Shown here piece after piece: positions 1 to 8,060 of a DNA stretch of 64,000 nucleotides; within the stretch, counting starts at the first letter, position 1; each line of letters begins with the position of its first letter. This DNA is from Sphingopyxis sp. GTDB taxonomy: Bacteria; Pseudomonadota; Alphaproteobacteria; Sphingomonadales; Sphingomonadaceae. A model generated the notes under the pieces. The model saw nothing but the letters and a program-made list of their open reading frames with translations. It was not told where the DNA came from and did no database searches. Both the position numbers and the translations under genes were made by a program. The DNA is taken from the NCBI GenBank assembly GCA_017745175.1, contig JAGHZY010000010.1, forward strand, positions 1-64,000, in the 5' to 3' direction.

Positions 1-85
1 CGCTGGTGTCGGTCAGCGGCAGTTCGAGATAGTCCGCGATCGCACGGGCCAGCGGCAGGTTGCTGTTGCCGGAGATGAGTTTCAT
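1..85 (-). CDS. prs: Ribose-phosphate pyrophosphokinase, N-terminal fragment
   Basis: Only the first 28 codons lie in the window and the gene continues past position 1. The start reads MKLISGNSNLPLARAIADYL, the characteristic N-terminus of PRPP synthetase, which makes phosphoribosyl pyrophosphate from ribose-5-phosphate and ATP for nucleotide, histidine and NAD synthesis in the cytoplasm. Active-site motifs are outside the window, so the call rests on the N-terminal pattern alone. It lies downstream of the LytTR gene on the same strand, separated by about 75 bases. Confidence 0.8.
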   Translation of the reverse strand, partial: MKLISGNSNLPLARAIADYLELPLTDTS

Positions 86-160
86 GGGGTGCAAGGCCCT
101 TTCGCGCGCGGGGGTGGGATTGCGCGCCCCTTAGCCAGCAGAGGCCGCGAGGGGAAGGCC

Positions 161-922
161 CTAAAGCCACCCCGCGGCGCGCAATTGCGGCATCATGTCG
201 CGCGCGACCGGAACTTCATGTCCGCCGGCGAGCGTGATGATCGCGGTCCGGCCGTCGCGGCGCACCGATACGACGGCGTCTTTCGCGACCCACCAGCTTC
301 GATGGACGCGAAGCCCGTCGACCTCGCCCAGCCGCTCGATCGCATCGCGCATGCGCATCAGGATCAGCTCCTCGCGCGCCTCGCCGACGACGCGGACATA
401 ATGATCCTCGCCTTTCAGTGCGCGCACGGTGCCGAAGCCCGGCGGAAGCGGAAGCGTCGCGGTGGCCGGGAGCGGCGGTTCCGGCTTGTGCAGTGCGACG
501 GACGAGGGCGTCAGGAGGTCGGCCGCCGGATCGGCGCGCCCGAACAGCGCGGCCATCGTGATGAAGACGACCGCCGAAATGACGCAGATATAGAGGTACA
601 TCGTCCCGAAGCCGGACCAGCCGAGGGTTTCGGCGAAGTCCAGCCGCGTCGCCATCATCGTGATGATCAGGGTCAGCGGGACGCCGGCGACGGCGATCGC
701 GAGCAGCTTGCCGGCGAAACGCGGCAGCCCGGTCGCCTCGCACAGCCAGTTGGCGACGACGCCGGTGGGGCGAAAGAGCATATAGCCCGCGAGCAGCCAG
801 ACCACCCAGCTGACCATCCGCTGCGCGGGCGGCGCGTCAAAGGTGCCGAACGGGCCGAGCAGCCCGATGAGTAGCCCGAGCGCGATCATCATCAGCAGTT
901 CGATCGTCAGCCGCTTCGCCAT
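161..922 (-). CDS. Membrane-anchored LytTR-domain transcriptional regulator
   Basis: The 253-residue product has about four hydrophobic segments in its first 130 residues and a C-terminal LytTR DNA-binding domain (roughly residues 155-250, containing GEDHYVRVV and LRVHRSWWVAK). LytTR proteins bind direct repeats as beta-strand-rich DNA-binding domains; the membrane half suggests sensing at the inner membrane. The open frame extends to 1135, but that part has no coding character. I start at ATG 922, which has an AAGGCG-like ribosome site; ATG 943 (MARTRRD) is an alternative. It is divergent from the DUF2306 gene. The signal and targets are unknown. Confidence 0.8.
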   Translation of the reverse strand: MAKRLTIELLMMIALGLLIGLLGPFGTFDAPPAQRMVSWVVWLLAGYMLFRPTGVVANWLCEATGLPRFAGKLLAIAVAGVPLTLIITMMATRLDFAETLGWSGFGTMYLYICVISAVVFITMAALFGRADPAADLLTPSSVALHKPEPPLPATATLPLPPGFGTVRALKGEDHYVRVVGEAREELILMRMRDAIERLGEVDGLRVHRSWWVAKDAVVSVRRDGRTAIITLAGGHEVPVARDMMPQLRAAGWL

Positions 923-1073
923 ATCGCGCCTTGTGCGTGCCATTTCACGAAGCGTCAATTGGCCAAACGCCCCGTTTCGCGAAGAAATCCGCCGGTTCGG
1001 CGAAGATGCGATTGCCCGCAAACGGCGCAAGGGCAGGGACGGGGCATCGACGCCATGCAACAGGATTTCACCG

Positions 1074-1574
1074 ATGACCGCTCCCGCCCCGCCCCCCTTC
1101 CGCGCCGCGCATCTTCGCCGCATCGGACTTTTCATGCTGCTGATCGCCGGTGCGATTGCCGGGGCCGCGCTCCTCCGCTCAAGTGGCGGTGGACCGGCCT
1201 ATCAGACCCCGCCGCTCGCGATCTGGGTCCATCTCGCGACGGTCGTTCCCGCGGTACCGCTCGGTGCGTGGCTGCTCTGGCGTCAGCGCAAGGGCGACAT
1301 CGCGCACCGTATCGGCGGGCGCGTCTGGGCATTGCTCATGCTCGTCACCGCGATCGACAGCTTCTGGATCCGCACGATGACCGGCGGCATCGGCCCGATC
1401 CACATCTTCTCGGTGCTGACACTCGTCCAGCTGCCGCGCGCAATCTGGTTCGCGAGGACGCGGCAGATCGATCGCCACCTGAAGACGATGCGCGGCGTCT
1501 TTTTCGGGCTGATCGCCGCCGGCTTTTTCGCGATGGCGCCCGGACGGACGCTGTGGACGTTTCTCTTCGGTTGA
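1074..1574 (+). CDS. DUF2306-type small integral membrane protein
   Basis: This is a 166-residue protein with about four transmembrane helices and short loops (GLFMLLIAGAIAGAALL, IWVHLATVVPAVPLGAWLLW, and two later helices). The pattern of a W/H-containing helix followed by RQRKGDIAHRIGGRVWALLM fits the DUF2306 family, whose biochemical role is not established. The start is ATG 1074, preceded by AGGA at a suitable distance. It is divergent from the LytTR regulator, and the roughly 150-base spacer may hold a shared control region, so regulation by that neighbour is a reasonable inference only. Confidence 0.7.
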   Translation: MTAPAPPPFRAAHLRRIGLFMLLIAGAIAGAALLRSSGGGPAYQTPPLAIWVHLATVVPAVPLGAWLLWRQRKGDIAHRIGGRVWALLMLVTAIDSFWIRTMTGGIGPIHIFSVLTLVQLPRAIWFARTRQIDRHLKTMRGVFFGLIAAGFFAMAPGRTLWTFLFG

Positions 1575-1606
1575 ACGCGACGGCCGGTTGGGCCTAAACC
1601 GCTCGC

Positions 1607-3265
1607 ATGACAAAGCAGCTCTCCATCGTCCTTTCGCAAATGACGCAGATCGTCGGCGATCTCGCCGCCAACGCCGCCGCGATGCGCGAGGTCCGGGCGC
1701 GGCACGGGGATGCCGACCTGATCCTCTATCCCGAGTTGCAACTGATCGGCTATCCGCCCGAAGATCTGGTGCTCAAGCCCGCGCTGGCGGTCCGCGCCGC
1801 GAAACTGCTCGACGAACTCGCCGCCGATACCGCCGACGGCGGCCCGGCGATGCTGGTCGGCTCGGTCGAATATGAAAACGGCCATCTCTACAATATCGTC
1901 GCCTTGCTCGACGGCGGCCGGATCGTCGCGATCCGGCGCAAGCACGAACTGCCCAATTACGGCACCTTCGACGAAAAGCGTGTCTTCGCTCCCGGGCCGC
2001 TTCCCGACCTCGTCGAATGGCGCGGGGTGAAACTGGGCCTGCCGATCTGCGAGGACGGCTGGTTGCCGAAGGTCAGCCGGCACCTTGCCGCGCAAGGGGC
2101 CGAACTGCTGATCTCGGTCAACGGCAGCCCGTACGAGATCGACAAGGACGATCGCCGCCTGACGCAGGTCTTTGCGGGCCGCGTCGCCGAAACGAAATTG
2201 CCGCTCATTTTCCTCAACCGTATCGGCGGGCAGGACGAACTGGTCTTCGATGGCTGCTCGTTCATCCTCAACGGCGACGGATCGACCGCGCACCGGCTGA
2301 CCGACTGGGAACCGGAGGAGCGCATGACGCGCTGGACGAAGGGCGCGAGCGGTTGGACGTGCGAGTCGGGCGTGATCGCCGAATGGGAGGCGCATCCGGC
2401 CGACATCTACAGCGCGATGATCCTGTCGCTGCGCGACTATGTCGAGCGCAACCGTTTTCCCGGCGTCGTGCTCGGCTTGTCGGGCGGGATCGACTCGGCG
2501 ATCTGCGCCGCGATCGCCGCCGACGCGCTCGGCCCCGACAAGGTCTGGTGCGTGATGCTGCCGAGCCGTTTCACCAGCGCGGCGAGTCTCGACGACGCGG
2601 CGGGCTGTGCGGCGATGATCGGATGCCGCCTCGACACGATCCCGATCGCTGCCGCGGTCGACGCGTTCGATACGATGCTCGCAGGGAGCTTCGCCGACCG
2701 CGACGTCGACACGACCGAAGAGAATGTCCAGTCGCGCATCCGCGGCGTGACCCTGATGGCGCTCAGCAACAAATTCGGCCCGATGTTGCTCACCACGGGG
2801 AACAAGAGCGAGATGAGCGTCGGCTATGCGACCATCTACGGCGACATGGCGGGCGGCTATAATCCGCTCAAGGACGCGTACAAGATGACGGTTTTCGCGC
2901 TTGCGAAGTGGCGCAACGAAAACATACCCCGCCTGTCGCGCAACGCGGTGACGCCGGTGATGCCGGGTACGATCGTCACCAAGCCGCCGAGCGCCGAGCT
3001 GCGCCCCGACCAGAAGGACGAGGACAGCCTGCCGTCCTATGCCGATCTTGACCGTATGCTCCACATGCTCGTCGAAGAGGAAGCGAGCGTCGACGATGTC
3101 GTGGCGAAATATGGTTTCGATCGCGATGCGGTCGTGCGGATCGAGCGTCTGCTGATGCTCGCCGAGTACAAGCGCCGGCAGGCGCCGCCGGGGGTGAAAT
3201 TGTCGACGCGTAACTTCGGCCGCGACCGGCGCTATCCGATCACGCACGGATTCCGGACGGGATGA
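1607..3265 (+). CDS. nadE: Glutamine-dependent NAD+ synthetase
   Basis: The 552-residue enzyme amidates deamido-NAD (NaAD) to NAD+, the last step of NAD synthesis, using glutamine. The N-terminal nitrilase-like amidohydrolase domain (residues 1-260) shows the Glu-Lys-Cys triad contexts PELQLIGYPPEDL, RRKHELPNYGTF and LPICEDGW. The C-terminal synthetase domain has the ATP-pyrophosphatase loop GLSGGIDS near residue 289 and TTGNKSEMSVGYATIYGD further on. Length is normal for the two-domain bacterial form. No clear Shine-Dalgarno precedes ATG 1607. The downstream small gene overlaps its stop codon by ATGA, suggesting translational coupling. Confidence 0.96.
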   Translation: MTKQLSIVLSQMTQIVGDLAANAAAMREVRARHGDADLILYPELQLIGYPPEDLVLKPALAVRAAKLLDELAADTADGGPAMLVGSVEYENGHLYNIVALLDGGRIVAIRRKHELPNYGTFDEKRVFAPGPLPDLVEWRGVKLGLPICEDGWLPKVSRHLAAQGAELLISVNGSPYEIDKDDRRLTQVFAGRVAETKLPLIFLNRIGGQDELVFDGCSFILNGDGSTAHRLTDWEPEERMTRWTKGASGWTCESGVIAEWEAHPADIYSAMILSLRDYVERNRFPGVVLGLSGGIDSAICAAIAADALGPDKVWCVMLPSRFTSAASLDDAAGCAAMIGCRLDTIPIAAAVDAFDTMLAGSFADRDVDTTEENVQSRIRGVTLMALSNKFGPMLLTTGNKSEMSVGYATIYGDMAGGYNPLKDAYKMTVFALAKWRNENIPRLSRNAVTPVMPGTIVTKPPSAELRPDQKDEDSLPSYADLDRMLHMLVEEEASVDDVVAKYGFDRDAVVRIERLLMLAEYKRRQAPPGVKLSTRNFGRDRRYPITHGFRTG

Positions 3266-3681
3266 TCCTCCCTCTTTTACTGATGTTCGTCGCGCCGCCC
3301 GAAGCGCCATGCGAATATTGTGCGGCGATATTCGACGATGTCCGCCTCAATGCGATGATCGGCAACGGCAACCTCGAGGTCAGCTCCGAATGGGCCGGGG
3401 GTCGCCACGGAGACGATGTTTCGATCAGGATCGAAGACCTGAATTGCCCCGAAAGTCGCAAGCGCAGGAAATGCAGCTTCACGCTGCGCCGGATGCTGAT
3501 CCGGAACGGCATCGAGGCAGCCGACCCGACCCTGCCCGAACGGCTGCGCTGCATGGCTATGGTGAAATGGTTCGATTCCGGGGGTGACGCGGGATGGGGC
3601 GTCGAGCATTCGCCGCCGCGGCGTGACAGGGGCCATTCGACCAGGTCCATGACGTGCAAGAGAATCGAAACGGGCGCATGA
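3262..3681 (+). CDS. Small cysteine-containing hypothetical protein
   Basis: I do not recognise this 139-residue product. It begins with a short hydrophobic stretch (MILPLLLMFVAPP) that could act as a weak signal or anchor, followed by CEYC and four or five further scattered cysteines. Its ATG overlaps the nadE stop (ATGA), and codon use in this frame favours G/C in the third position, both of which argue that it is translated. The C-terminal third is basic. Function cannot be inferred; co-transcription with nadE is likely from the overlap. Confidence 0.55.
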   Translation: MILPLLLMFVAPPEAPCEYCAAIFDDVRLNAMIGNGNLEVSSEWAGGRHGDDVSIRIEDLNCPESRKRRKCSFTLRRMLIRNGIEAADPTLPERLRCMAMVKWFDSGGDAGWGVEHSPPRRDRGHSTRSMTCKRIETGA

Positions 3682-3778
3682 CCGTCGCGGCCTGCTTCGC
3701 TCCCTCGCCGACCCGGCCGCCTTCACGCCGGCGGCATCTGTGGTTTCCGGAGAGCGTGTCGTGCAAGGGGGAGAAGAA

Positions 3779-4198
3779 ATGGCTTTGACCGGACCCGCGG
3801 CACCGGCGCCGCGCGCGGCGCAGGCTTTCGAGGCGTTGCGGATCGTCGTTGCGATCCTCATCCTGATCCACGGCGTCTACCGGCTCACGACCGGCGGGGT
3901 GGCGATCTTCGGTGTCTGGCTCGATAGCATCGGCTTTCCCTTCGGTTATGGCTGGGCAACGGCGGTAACGCTGTACGAACTGGCCGGCCCCGCGCTGATG
4001 CTGACGCGCCGCTGGACGAGCCTCGCCGCGCTCGGTCATGCTGGCATATTGACGCTCGGCCTGATCCTTGTCCACCTGCCCGCGGGCTGGTTCGTCGTCG
4101 GCGCGGGGCGCAACGGCGTCGAATATAGCGTGCTGCTGCTCGCCTCGCTGCTCGCCATCGCATGGGTCTATTGGCCGGGACGAAGGCCGGACTGCTGA
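3779..4198 (+). CDS. DoxX-like small membrane protein
   Basis: The 139-residue protein has four predicted transmembrane helices (ALRIVVAILILIHGVYRL, a Tyr/Glu-containing second helix, LAALGHAGILTLGLILVHLP, and VLLLASLLAIAWVYW). The arrangement and the early Arg/His in helix one resemble the DoxX/DoxD superfamily. I chose ATG 3779 over the upstream ATG of the track ORF because a strong GGGGGAG site sits 6 bases before it. It is followed after 3 bases by another small membrane protein gene. Substrate or partner is unknown. Confidence 0.65.
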   Translation: MALTGPAAPAPRAAQAFEALRIVVAILILIHGVYRLTTGGVAIFGVWLDSIGFPFGYGWATAVTLYELAGPALMLTRRWTSLAALGHAGILTLGLILVHLPAGWFVVGAGRNGVEYSVLLLASLLAIAWVYWPGRRPDC

Positions 4199-4201
4199 TC
4201 C

Positions 4202-4405
4202 ATGGCGAACTGGCTCACGGGCGTCGGCTATGCGCTTTCGATCGTCAGCGTCGCGCTGCTCGCGTGGGTCGCATGGCCCGCGCCGGACGAAGATCGCGCG
4301 TTGGCCGTGGCGGTCGTCGCCGGCGCCGCCTTGTCGGTGATCGGCATGGCGATGCGCTGGGCGGCGCATCTCATCATGCACCGCAAGATCGAGGAAGACG
4401 ACTGA
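4202..4405 (+). CDS. Two-helix small membrane protein
   Basis: The 67-residue product has two hydrophobic helices (VGYALSIVSVALLAWVAW and ALAVAVVAGAALSVIGMAM) and a charged C-terminal tail (HRKIEEDD). It starts 3 bases after the stop of the DoxX-like gene, so the two are probably co-transcribed and possibly function together. I do not recognise a family. The small size and clean two-helix topology are what support it as a real gene. Confidence 0.6.
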   Translation: MANWLTGVGYALSIVSVALLAWVAWPAPDEDRALAVAVVAGAALSVIGMAMRWAAHLIMHRKIEEDD

Positions 4406-4438
4406 CGGCGCGCGATTATACGGCTATAGGCGCCGCCC

Positions 4439-5749
4439 ATGATCGTCACGACCCGCTTTGCCCCCTCGCCGACCGGCATCCTGCATGTCGGCAATGTCCG
4501 CACCGCGCTCCACAACTGGCTGTGGGCCCGAAAGCATGGCGGGCGCTTTCTGCTGCGCATCGACGACACCGATCTCGAGCGTTCGAAAGAGGAATATGTC
4601 GAGGGCATTCGCGCCGATCTCGCATGGCTCGGGCTCGATATCGACGGCGAGGAGCGGCAGTCGGCGCGCTTTGCGCTTTACGAGGCCGAGTTTGAAAAAC
4701 TGAAGGCGGCAGGGCGCGTCTACGCCTGTTACGAAACGCCCGAGGAACTCGACATTCGGCGTAAGGTGCTGCTCTCGCGCGGACTGCCGCCGGTGTACGA
4801 GCGCAAGTCCGAGGGCGCGCCGGTACCCGAGGGTATCGCCCCGCACTGGCGCTTCCGCCTCGACCATGACGCGCCGATCGAGTGGGCCGACATGGTCCGC
4901 GGGCCGCAACATTTCGAACCGAAAACGATGTCCGACCCGGTGGTGCGCCGCGCCGACGGTAGCTGGCTCTACCTGCTGCCGAGCGTGATCGACGACATCG
5001 CGATGGGCATTTCGCACGTGGTGCGCGGCGAGGATCATGTGTCGAACACCGCTGCGCAGATTCAGATGTTCGAGGCGCTCGGCGCCGCGCCGCCCGCCTT
5101 CGCGCACGAGGCGCTGCTGGTCGGGACCGAAGGCAAATTGTCGAAGCGTCTCGGCTCGCTTGGCATGGCGAATCTGCGCGATGCGGGGATCGAGCCGATC
5201 GCGCTCGTCGCGCTGCTCGCGCGCCTCGGCACCAGCGACCCGGTCGAGCCGGTGACCTCACCCGAGCCGCTGGTCGAAAGCATCGACTTCGCACGCTTCG
5301 GCCGCGCGCCCGCGCGCTTCGACGAGGCCGAGCTGGCATTGCTGGGCCAGAAGATCCTGCATCACACCGACCATGGTGCGGTCGCCGACCGCCTGCCCGC
5401 TGCGATCACCGCGGCGCGCTGGAACGCGATCCGCCCCAATCTGATGACGGTGGCCGAGGCGGCCGGATGGGTGCCGGTGTTCGACGGCCCCTTTGCGCCG
5501 CCGCCGGCCGGGGACGGCGACGGTCCGGTGCTCGCTGCGGCCGCCGCCGCAGCTCCGGGCATCGACTGGGAAGCCGACCCCTGGCATTCACTCACCGCCG
5601 CGGTGAAGGAGGCGACCGGTGCCAAGGGGCGCGCGCTGTTTCTGCCACTGCGTCGAGCGCTCACGGGACGCGACCATGGCCCCGACATGGCCGAGCTGCT
5701 CCCGCTGATCGCAAAGGACGAGGCGGTGGTACGGCTTTCCGCCGCCTAG
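4439..5749 (+). CDS. gltX: Glutamate--tRNA ligase
   Basis: This class I aminoacyl-tRNA synthetase of 436 residues charges tRNA-Glu (or in some bacteria tRNA-Gln) in the cytoplasm. The N-terminus FAPSPTGILHVGNVRTAL carries the HIGH-type motif (HVGN), and KLSKR near residue 232 is the KMSKS equivalent, both ATP-contacting. RFAPSPTG and LRIDDTDLERS are typical of GltX. At 436 residues it is at the short end of the family, consistent with one of the two GltX copies many alphaproteobacteria carry; the partner copy is not in this window. A small membrane protein gene precedes it by 33 bases. Confidence 0.93.
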   Translation: MIVTTRFAPSPTGILHVGNVRTALHNWLWARKHGGRFLLRIDDTDLERSKEEYVEGIRADLAWLGLDIDGEERQSARFALYEAEFEKLKAAGRVYACYETPEELDIRRKVLLSRGLPPVYERKSEGAPVPEGIAPHWRFRLDHDAPIEWADMVRGPQHFEPKTMSDPVVRRADGSWLYLLPSVIDDIAMGISHVVRGEDHVSNTAAQIQMFEALGAAPPAFAHEALLVGTEGKLSKRLGSLGMANLRDAGIEPIALVALLARLGTSDPVEPVTSPEPLVESIDFARFGRAPARFDEAELALLGQKILHHTDHGAVADRLPAAITAARWNAIRPNLMTVAEAAGWVPVFDGPFAPPPAGDGDGPVLAAAAAAAPGIDWEADPWHSLTAAVKEATGAKGRALFLPLRRALTGRDHGPDMAELLPLIAKDEAVVRLSAA

Positions 5750-5790
5750 CCGGCTCCGCACCCCGCGATCATTCTTGCCTACCGATCCGC

Positions 5791-5820
5791 TTGACAAGCA
5801 AAGTGATGTTATAATATCAC
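5791..5820 (+). promoter_or_regulatory. Promoter with Zur-like palindromic operator for tonB-like gene
   Basis: TTGACA (5791-5796) is followed after 18 bases by TATCAC, a fair -10. Overlapping this -10 is the 18-base dyad GTGATGTTATAATATCAC (5803-5820), in which 8 of 9 half-site positions match. It looks like the Zur box of proteobacterial zinc-uptake genes as I remember it (ATGTTATAATATCAC core). Placement over the -10 fits repression. The identity of the regulator is an inference. Confidence 0.6.
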
Positions 5821-5891
5821 CTGATCTTGACCTGGCCGGTTATGACGGTCGGAACGCCGTGAGGCCGGGTCGACAGGCAAGGAGAGAGGCC

Positions 5892-6629
5892 ATGACCCTG
5901 ATACCCCTGATTTCGGCGATTGTCGCGGCGCCCGAAGCGACCGCCGCGCCGGCCGGTGCATCCGTTGTTCCGCCGCGCGCCAGTTACGGCAGCGATACCC
6001 GCCATCACCCGTTCGCGGCATTGTTCGCCGTCGGATTGCCCGCGGCACTGGTCGCTGGGGTGGCGCTGTCGCCAATGATCATCATCGACGAACCGGCGAC
6101 TTCCACGCCGCCGTGGAAATCGATCACGCTGCCCAAGCCGAAGCTCCCCGAACCGCAGCCTGATCCCAAGCCGCAGCACCGGCAGCAACAACCGCAATTG
6201 ACCGCGCCGCCAAGCCCGCTTCCGCCGATAGCACAGGACCCGCCGGAGGCGCCGTCGCTGCCGCCTTATGTCCCGCCTGCGGGAACCGGCACGGGGCCGT
6301 CGGTCACGGTCGATCCGCCGGTGATCCCGGTCAAGCCCAAGCTCGTGCTCGCCGAGCTTGATTCGCGTTTCGCCGGCGCCTTTCAGCCCGACTATCCGCC
6401 CCGCGAGCAGCATGGCGGGATCGAGGGTGCCGCGAAGGTGCGCGTCCTCATCGGCACCGACGGACGCGTGAAGGCGGTCGAACTCGTCAGCACCGACAGC
6501 CCTGGTTTCTTCGAGGCTACCAAGCGCCGCGCGCTCGCCAAATGGCGCTTCAGGCCCGCCACGCGTGGCGGCGTGCCCGAGGAAAGCTGGAAGGTGATGA
6601 CTGTCCGGTTCGAAATCCGGAACGCCTGA
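5892..6629 (+). CDS. TonB family energy transducer
   Basis: The 245-residue protein has a single membrane anchor (about residues 41-64), a proline-rich periplasmic spacer (about 71-155, rich in Pro-Glu/Lys-Pro) and a C-terminal TonB_C domain (QPDYPPREQHGGIEGAAKVRVLIGTDGRV ... ALAKWRFRPA). Such proteins couple the proton-motive ExbB/ExbD motor to outer-membrane TonB-dependent receptors. The start is ATG 5892 after a strong AGGAGAGAGG site; the upstream in-frame region is the promoter. No exbBD lies beside it. The palindromic operator upstream suggests metal-responsive expression. A strong hairpin follows the stop. Confidence 0.88.
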   Translation: MTLIPLISAIVAAPEATAAPAGASVVPPRASYGSDTRHHPFAALFAVGLPAALVAGVALSPMIIIDEPATSTPPWKSITLPKPKLPEPQPDPKPQHRQQQPQLTAPPSPLPPIAQDPPEAPSLPPYVPPAGTGTGPSVTVDPPVIPVKPKLVLAELDSRFAGAFQPDYPPREQHGGIEGAAKVRVLIGTDGRVKAVELVSTDSPGFFEATKRRALAKWRFRPATRGGVPEESWKVMTVRFEIRNA

Positions 6630-6649
6630 AGTTCCAAACCCACCCCTCC

Positions 6650-6678
6650 CGGGCGGGCGGTCCTGTGCCGCCCGCCCG
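6650..6678 (+). terminator. Rho-independent terminator after tonB-like gene
   Basis: An 11-bp perfect stem (CGGGCGGGCGG / CCGCCCGCCCG) with a 7-base loop begins 20 bases after the stop and is followed by the pyrimidine-rich TTCCTTTCGCTT. It separates the TonB-like gene from rpmG. Confidence 0.75.
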
Positions 6679-6845
6679 TTCCTTTCGCTTGACAGAAAGG
6701 CCGAATCCCGCCAAAGGCGCCCGGATATTGGGGGCGGCGCCTCGTGCGCGGCCCTCTATGTTTTTCACACCAACGTCGGGGCCCCTAGTCCCGCGGCATC
6801 CATCGGACCTCCGGCGGATGTGCAGTTACTTCGAGGAACAGGGCC

Positions 6846-7013
6846 ATGGCCAAGCCGACGACCGTCAAGATCAAGCTGGTGAGCACCGCCGACACGGGCT
6901 TTTTCTATGTCACCAAGAAAAATCCGCGCACGATGACCGAAAAGATGTCGGTGCGGAAGTACGACCCGCGTGCGCGCAAGCACGTCGAGTTCAAGGAAGC
7001 CAAGATCAAGTGA
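6846..7013 (+). CDS. rpmG: 50S ribosomal protein L33 (zinc-free form)
   Basis: This 55-residue basic protein, [20 protein letters not shown]..., is ribosomal protein L33, located near the E site of the large subunit. It was too short for its own frame to appear in the ORF track. It contains no cysteines, so it is the C-minus form that does not bind zinc, as is usual in alphaproteobacteria. The start has the standard MAKP N-terminus with AGGAACAGGGCC just upstream. A convincing terminator follows about 70 bases later. Confidence 0.95.
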   Translation: MAKPTTVKIKLVSTADTGFFYVTKKNPRTMTEKMSVRKYDPRARKHVEFKEAKIK

Positions 7014-7084
7014 TCATTCTCCCGTGCGGCAGTCCCGCGCGGTCTGAGGATACGCTATCCCGGACATGATCCGGGATCCGGAAA

Positions 7085-7108
7085 GGGTGGCCTTGCGCCG
7101 CCCTTTTT
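7085..7108 (+). terminator. Rho-independent terminator after rpmG
   Basis: GGGTGGC-CTTGC-GCCGCCC forms a 7-bp stem (one G-T pair) followed by TTTTT. A second hairpin, TCCCGGA-CATGA-TCCGGGA, lies just upstream at 7058-7076. The position fits termination of rpmG. Confidence 0.7.
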
Positions 7109-7136
7109 CATGTGCCCGCGTCGTGCGTCGCGCGGG

Positions 7137-7622
7137 TCAGGCGTCGCGAAGGGGGCGCCGCGCTGCCTCGTTCTCGACGATGTGGCGGATCGTGATCAGC
7201 GTCTTGAACGAATGAACGCCCTTGTCCTCGCCGAGCGCGCGCCGCGTGAAGCGGTCGTAATCCTCCATCGTCCCGACCTGGACCTTCAGCAGGAAGTCGT
7301 CGTCGCCGGTCACGTCCCATGCGCCGGTAATCTCGGGGTGGCGCACGATCTCGCGGGCGAAACTGTCCATCGTCTGCGGTCCGGCCTGCTGCATCTGCAC
7401 GAGCACATGCATGGTGAGCGCCGACCCGGTCAGCGCCGGATTGACCACCGCAATATCGGCGACGATCACCTTCTCCTCGCGCAGGCGGCGCAGGCGGCGC
7501 AGCACCGCGGACAGCGACAGCCCAACCTTGTCGGCGAGTATGCGCGCGGGCTGCAGATTATCCTCGCGCACCAGCGCGAGCAGGCGGCGGTCGAAGTCGT
7601 CCAAGTCGATCATTTTTCGCAT
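7137..7622 (-). CDS. Lrp/AsnC family transcriptional regulator
   Basis: The 161-residue protein has an N-terminal winged helix-turn-helix (DDFDRRLLALVREDNLQPARILADKVGLSLSAVLRRLRRLREEKVI) and a C-terminal RAM/AsnC ligand-binding domain (VLVQMQQAG ... HPEITGAWDVTGDDDFLLKVQV). Family members form multimers and respond to amino acids. Starts MRKMIDLDD (7622) and MIDLDD (7613) are both possible; the longer track ORF reads through the intergenic region and is unlikely. It is divergent from a small ORF at 7759. The regulated gene is not evident. Confidence 0.88.
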   Translation of the reverse strand: MRKMIDLDDFDRRLLALVREDNLQPARILADKVGLSLSAVLRRLRRLREEKVIVADIAVVNPALTGSALTMHVLVQMQQAGPQTMDSFAREIVRHPEITGAWDVTGDDDFLLKVQVGTMEDYDRFTRRALGEDKGVHSFKTLITIRHIVENEAARRPLRDA

Positions 7623-7758
7623 GAATTGCACTATAGCGCGAAAATTAGTCGCCGATATGGTCAATTTCGGCGCCAATCGCCGCGCCCGCGGACGTAGAAG
7701 GATCGCGTCCGGGCCGCTCTCCCCCATCCCTTGCCGGCCCGGACGCAGGAGATATCCC

Positions 7759-7881
7759 ATGACTCGTACCGCACCCGAACCGAACTGGATTCAGCGTCTG
7801 TGGACTTCGGTGATCGAGGCCTCGGCCGCCGCGGTCGCCGTTCATTATCGCGCGCCCTGGGAGGGCCGGGCTTCGCGCTGA
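7759..7881 (+). CDS. Small hypothetical protein (40 aa)
   Basis: A short ORF encodes MTRTAPEPNWIQRLWTSVIEASAAAVAVHYRAPWEGRASR. It has a good AGGAG site 7 bases before the ATG and ends in a basic tail; the middle could form an amphipathic helix (WIQRLWTSVIEASAAAVAVHY). It is divergent from the Lrp gene, a common position for an Lrp target. I do not recognise the family, and the short length leaves doubt that it is real. Confidence 0.4.
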   Translation: MTRTAPEPNWIQRLWTSVIEASAAAVAVHYRAPWEGRASR

Positions 7882-8060
7882 AGCCCGTCTTCCGCGCTCG
7901 GCGGCCGTCGGCGAACCAAGCCAACCGGTCCGATGCTTCCCGTCGGAATCGTCGCGAAACAAAATATGCGTCGCTAAAGGGGCGATATCCGGGCATCGAT
8001 CCCGACGGATGCCGTTGTCATTCGATGGCCGGTGTCGCCCGCCGTCGGCCGGGGCACGGA

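Noticed and set aside
3678-3788. 36-codon ORF starting at the ATGA overlap with the orphan gene after nadE
   Set aside because: The product is proline/arginine-rich, overlaps the start of the DoxX-like gene and has no recognisable features.
5810-5815. Perfect TATAAT as -10 of the tonB promoter
   Set aside because: It lies only 13 bases from TTGACA, too close. TATCAC at 18 bases is the better -10, and TATAAT is the centre of the palindrome.
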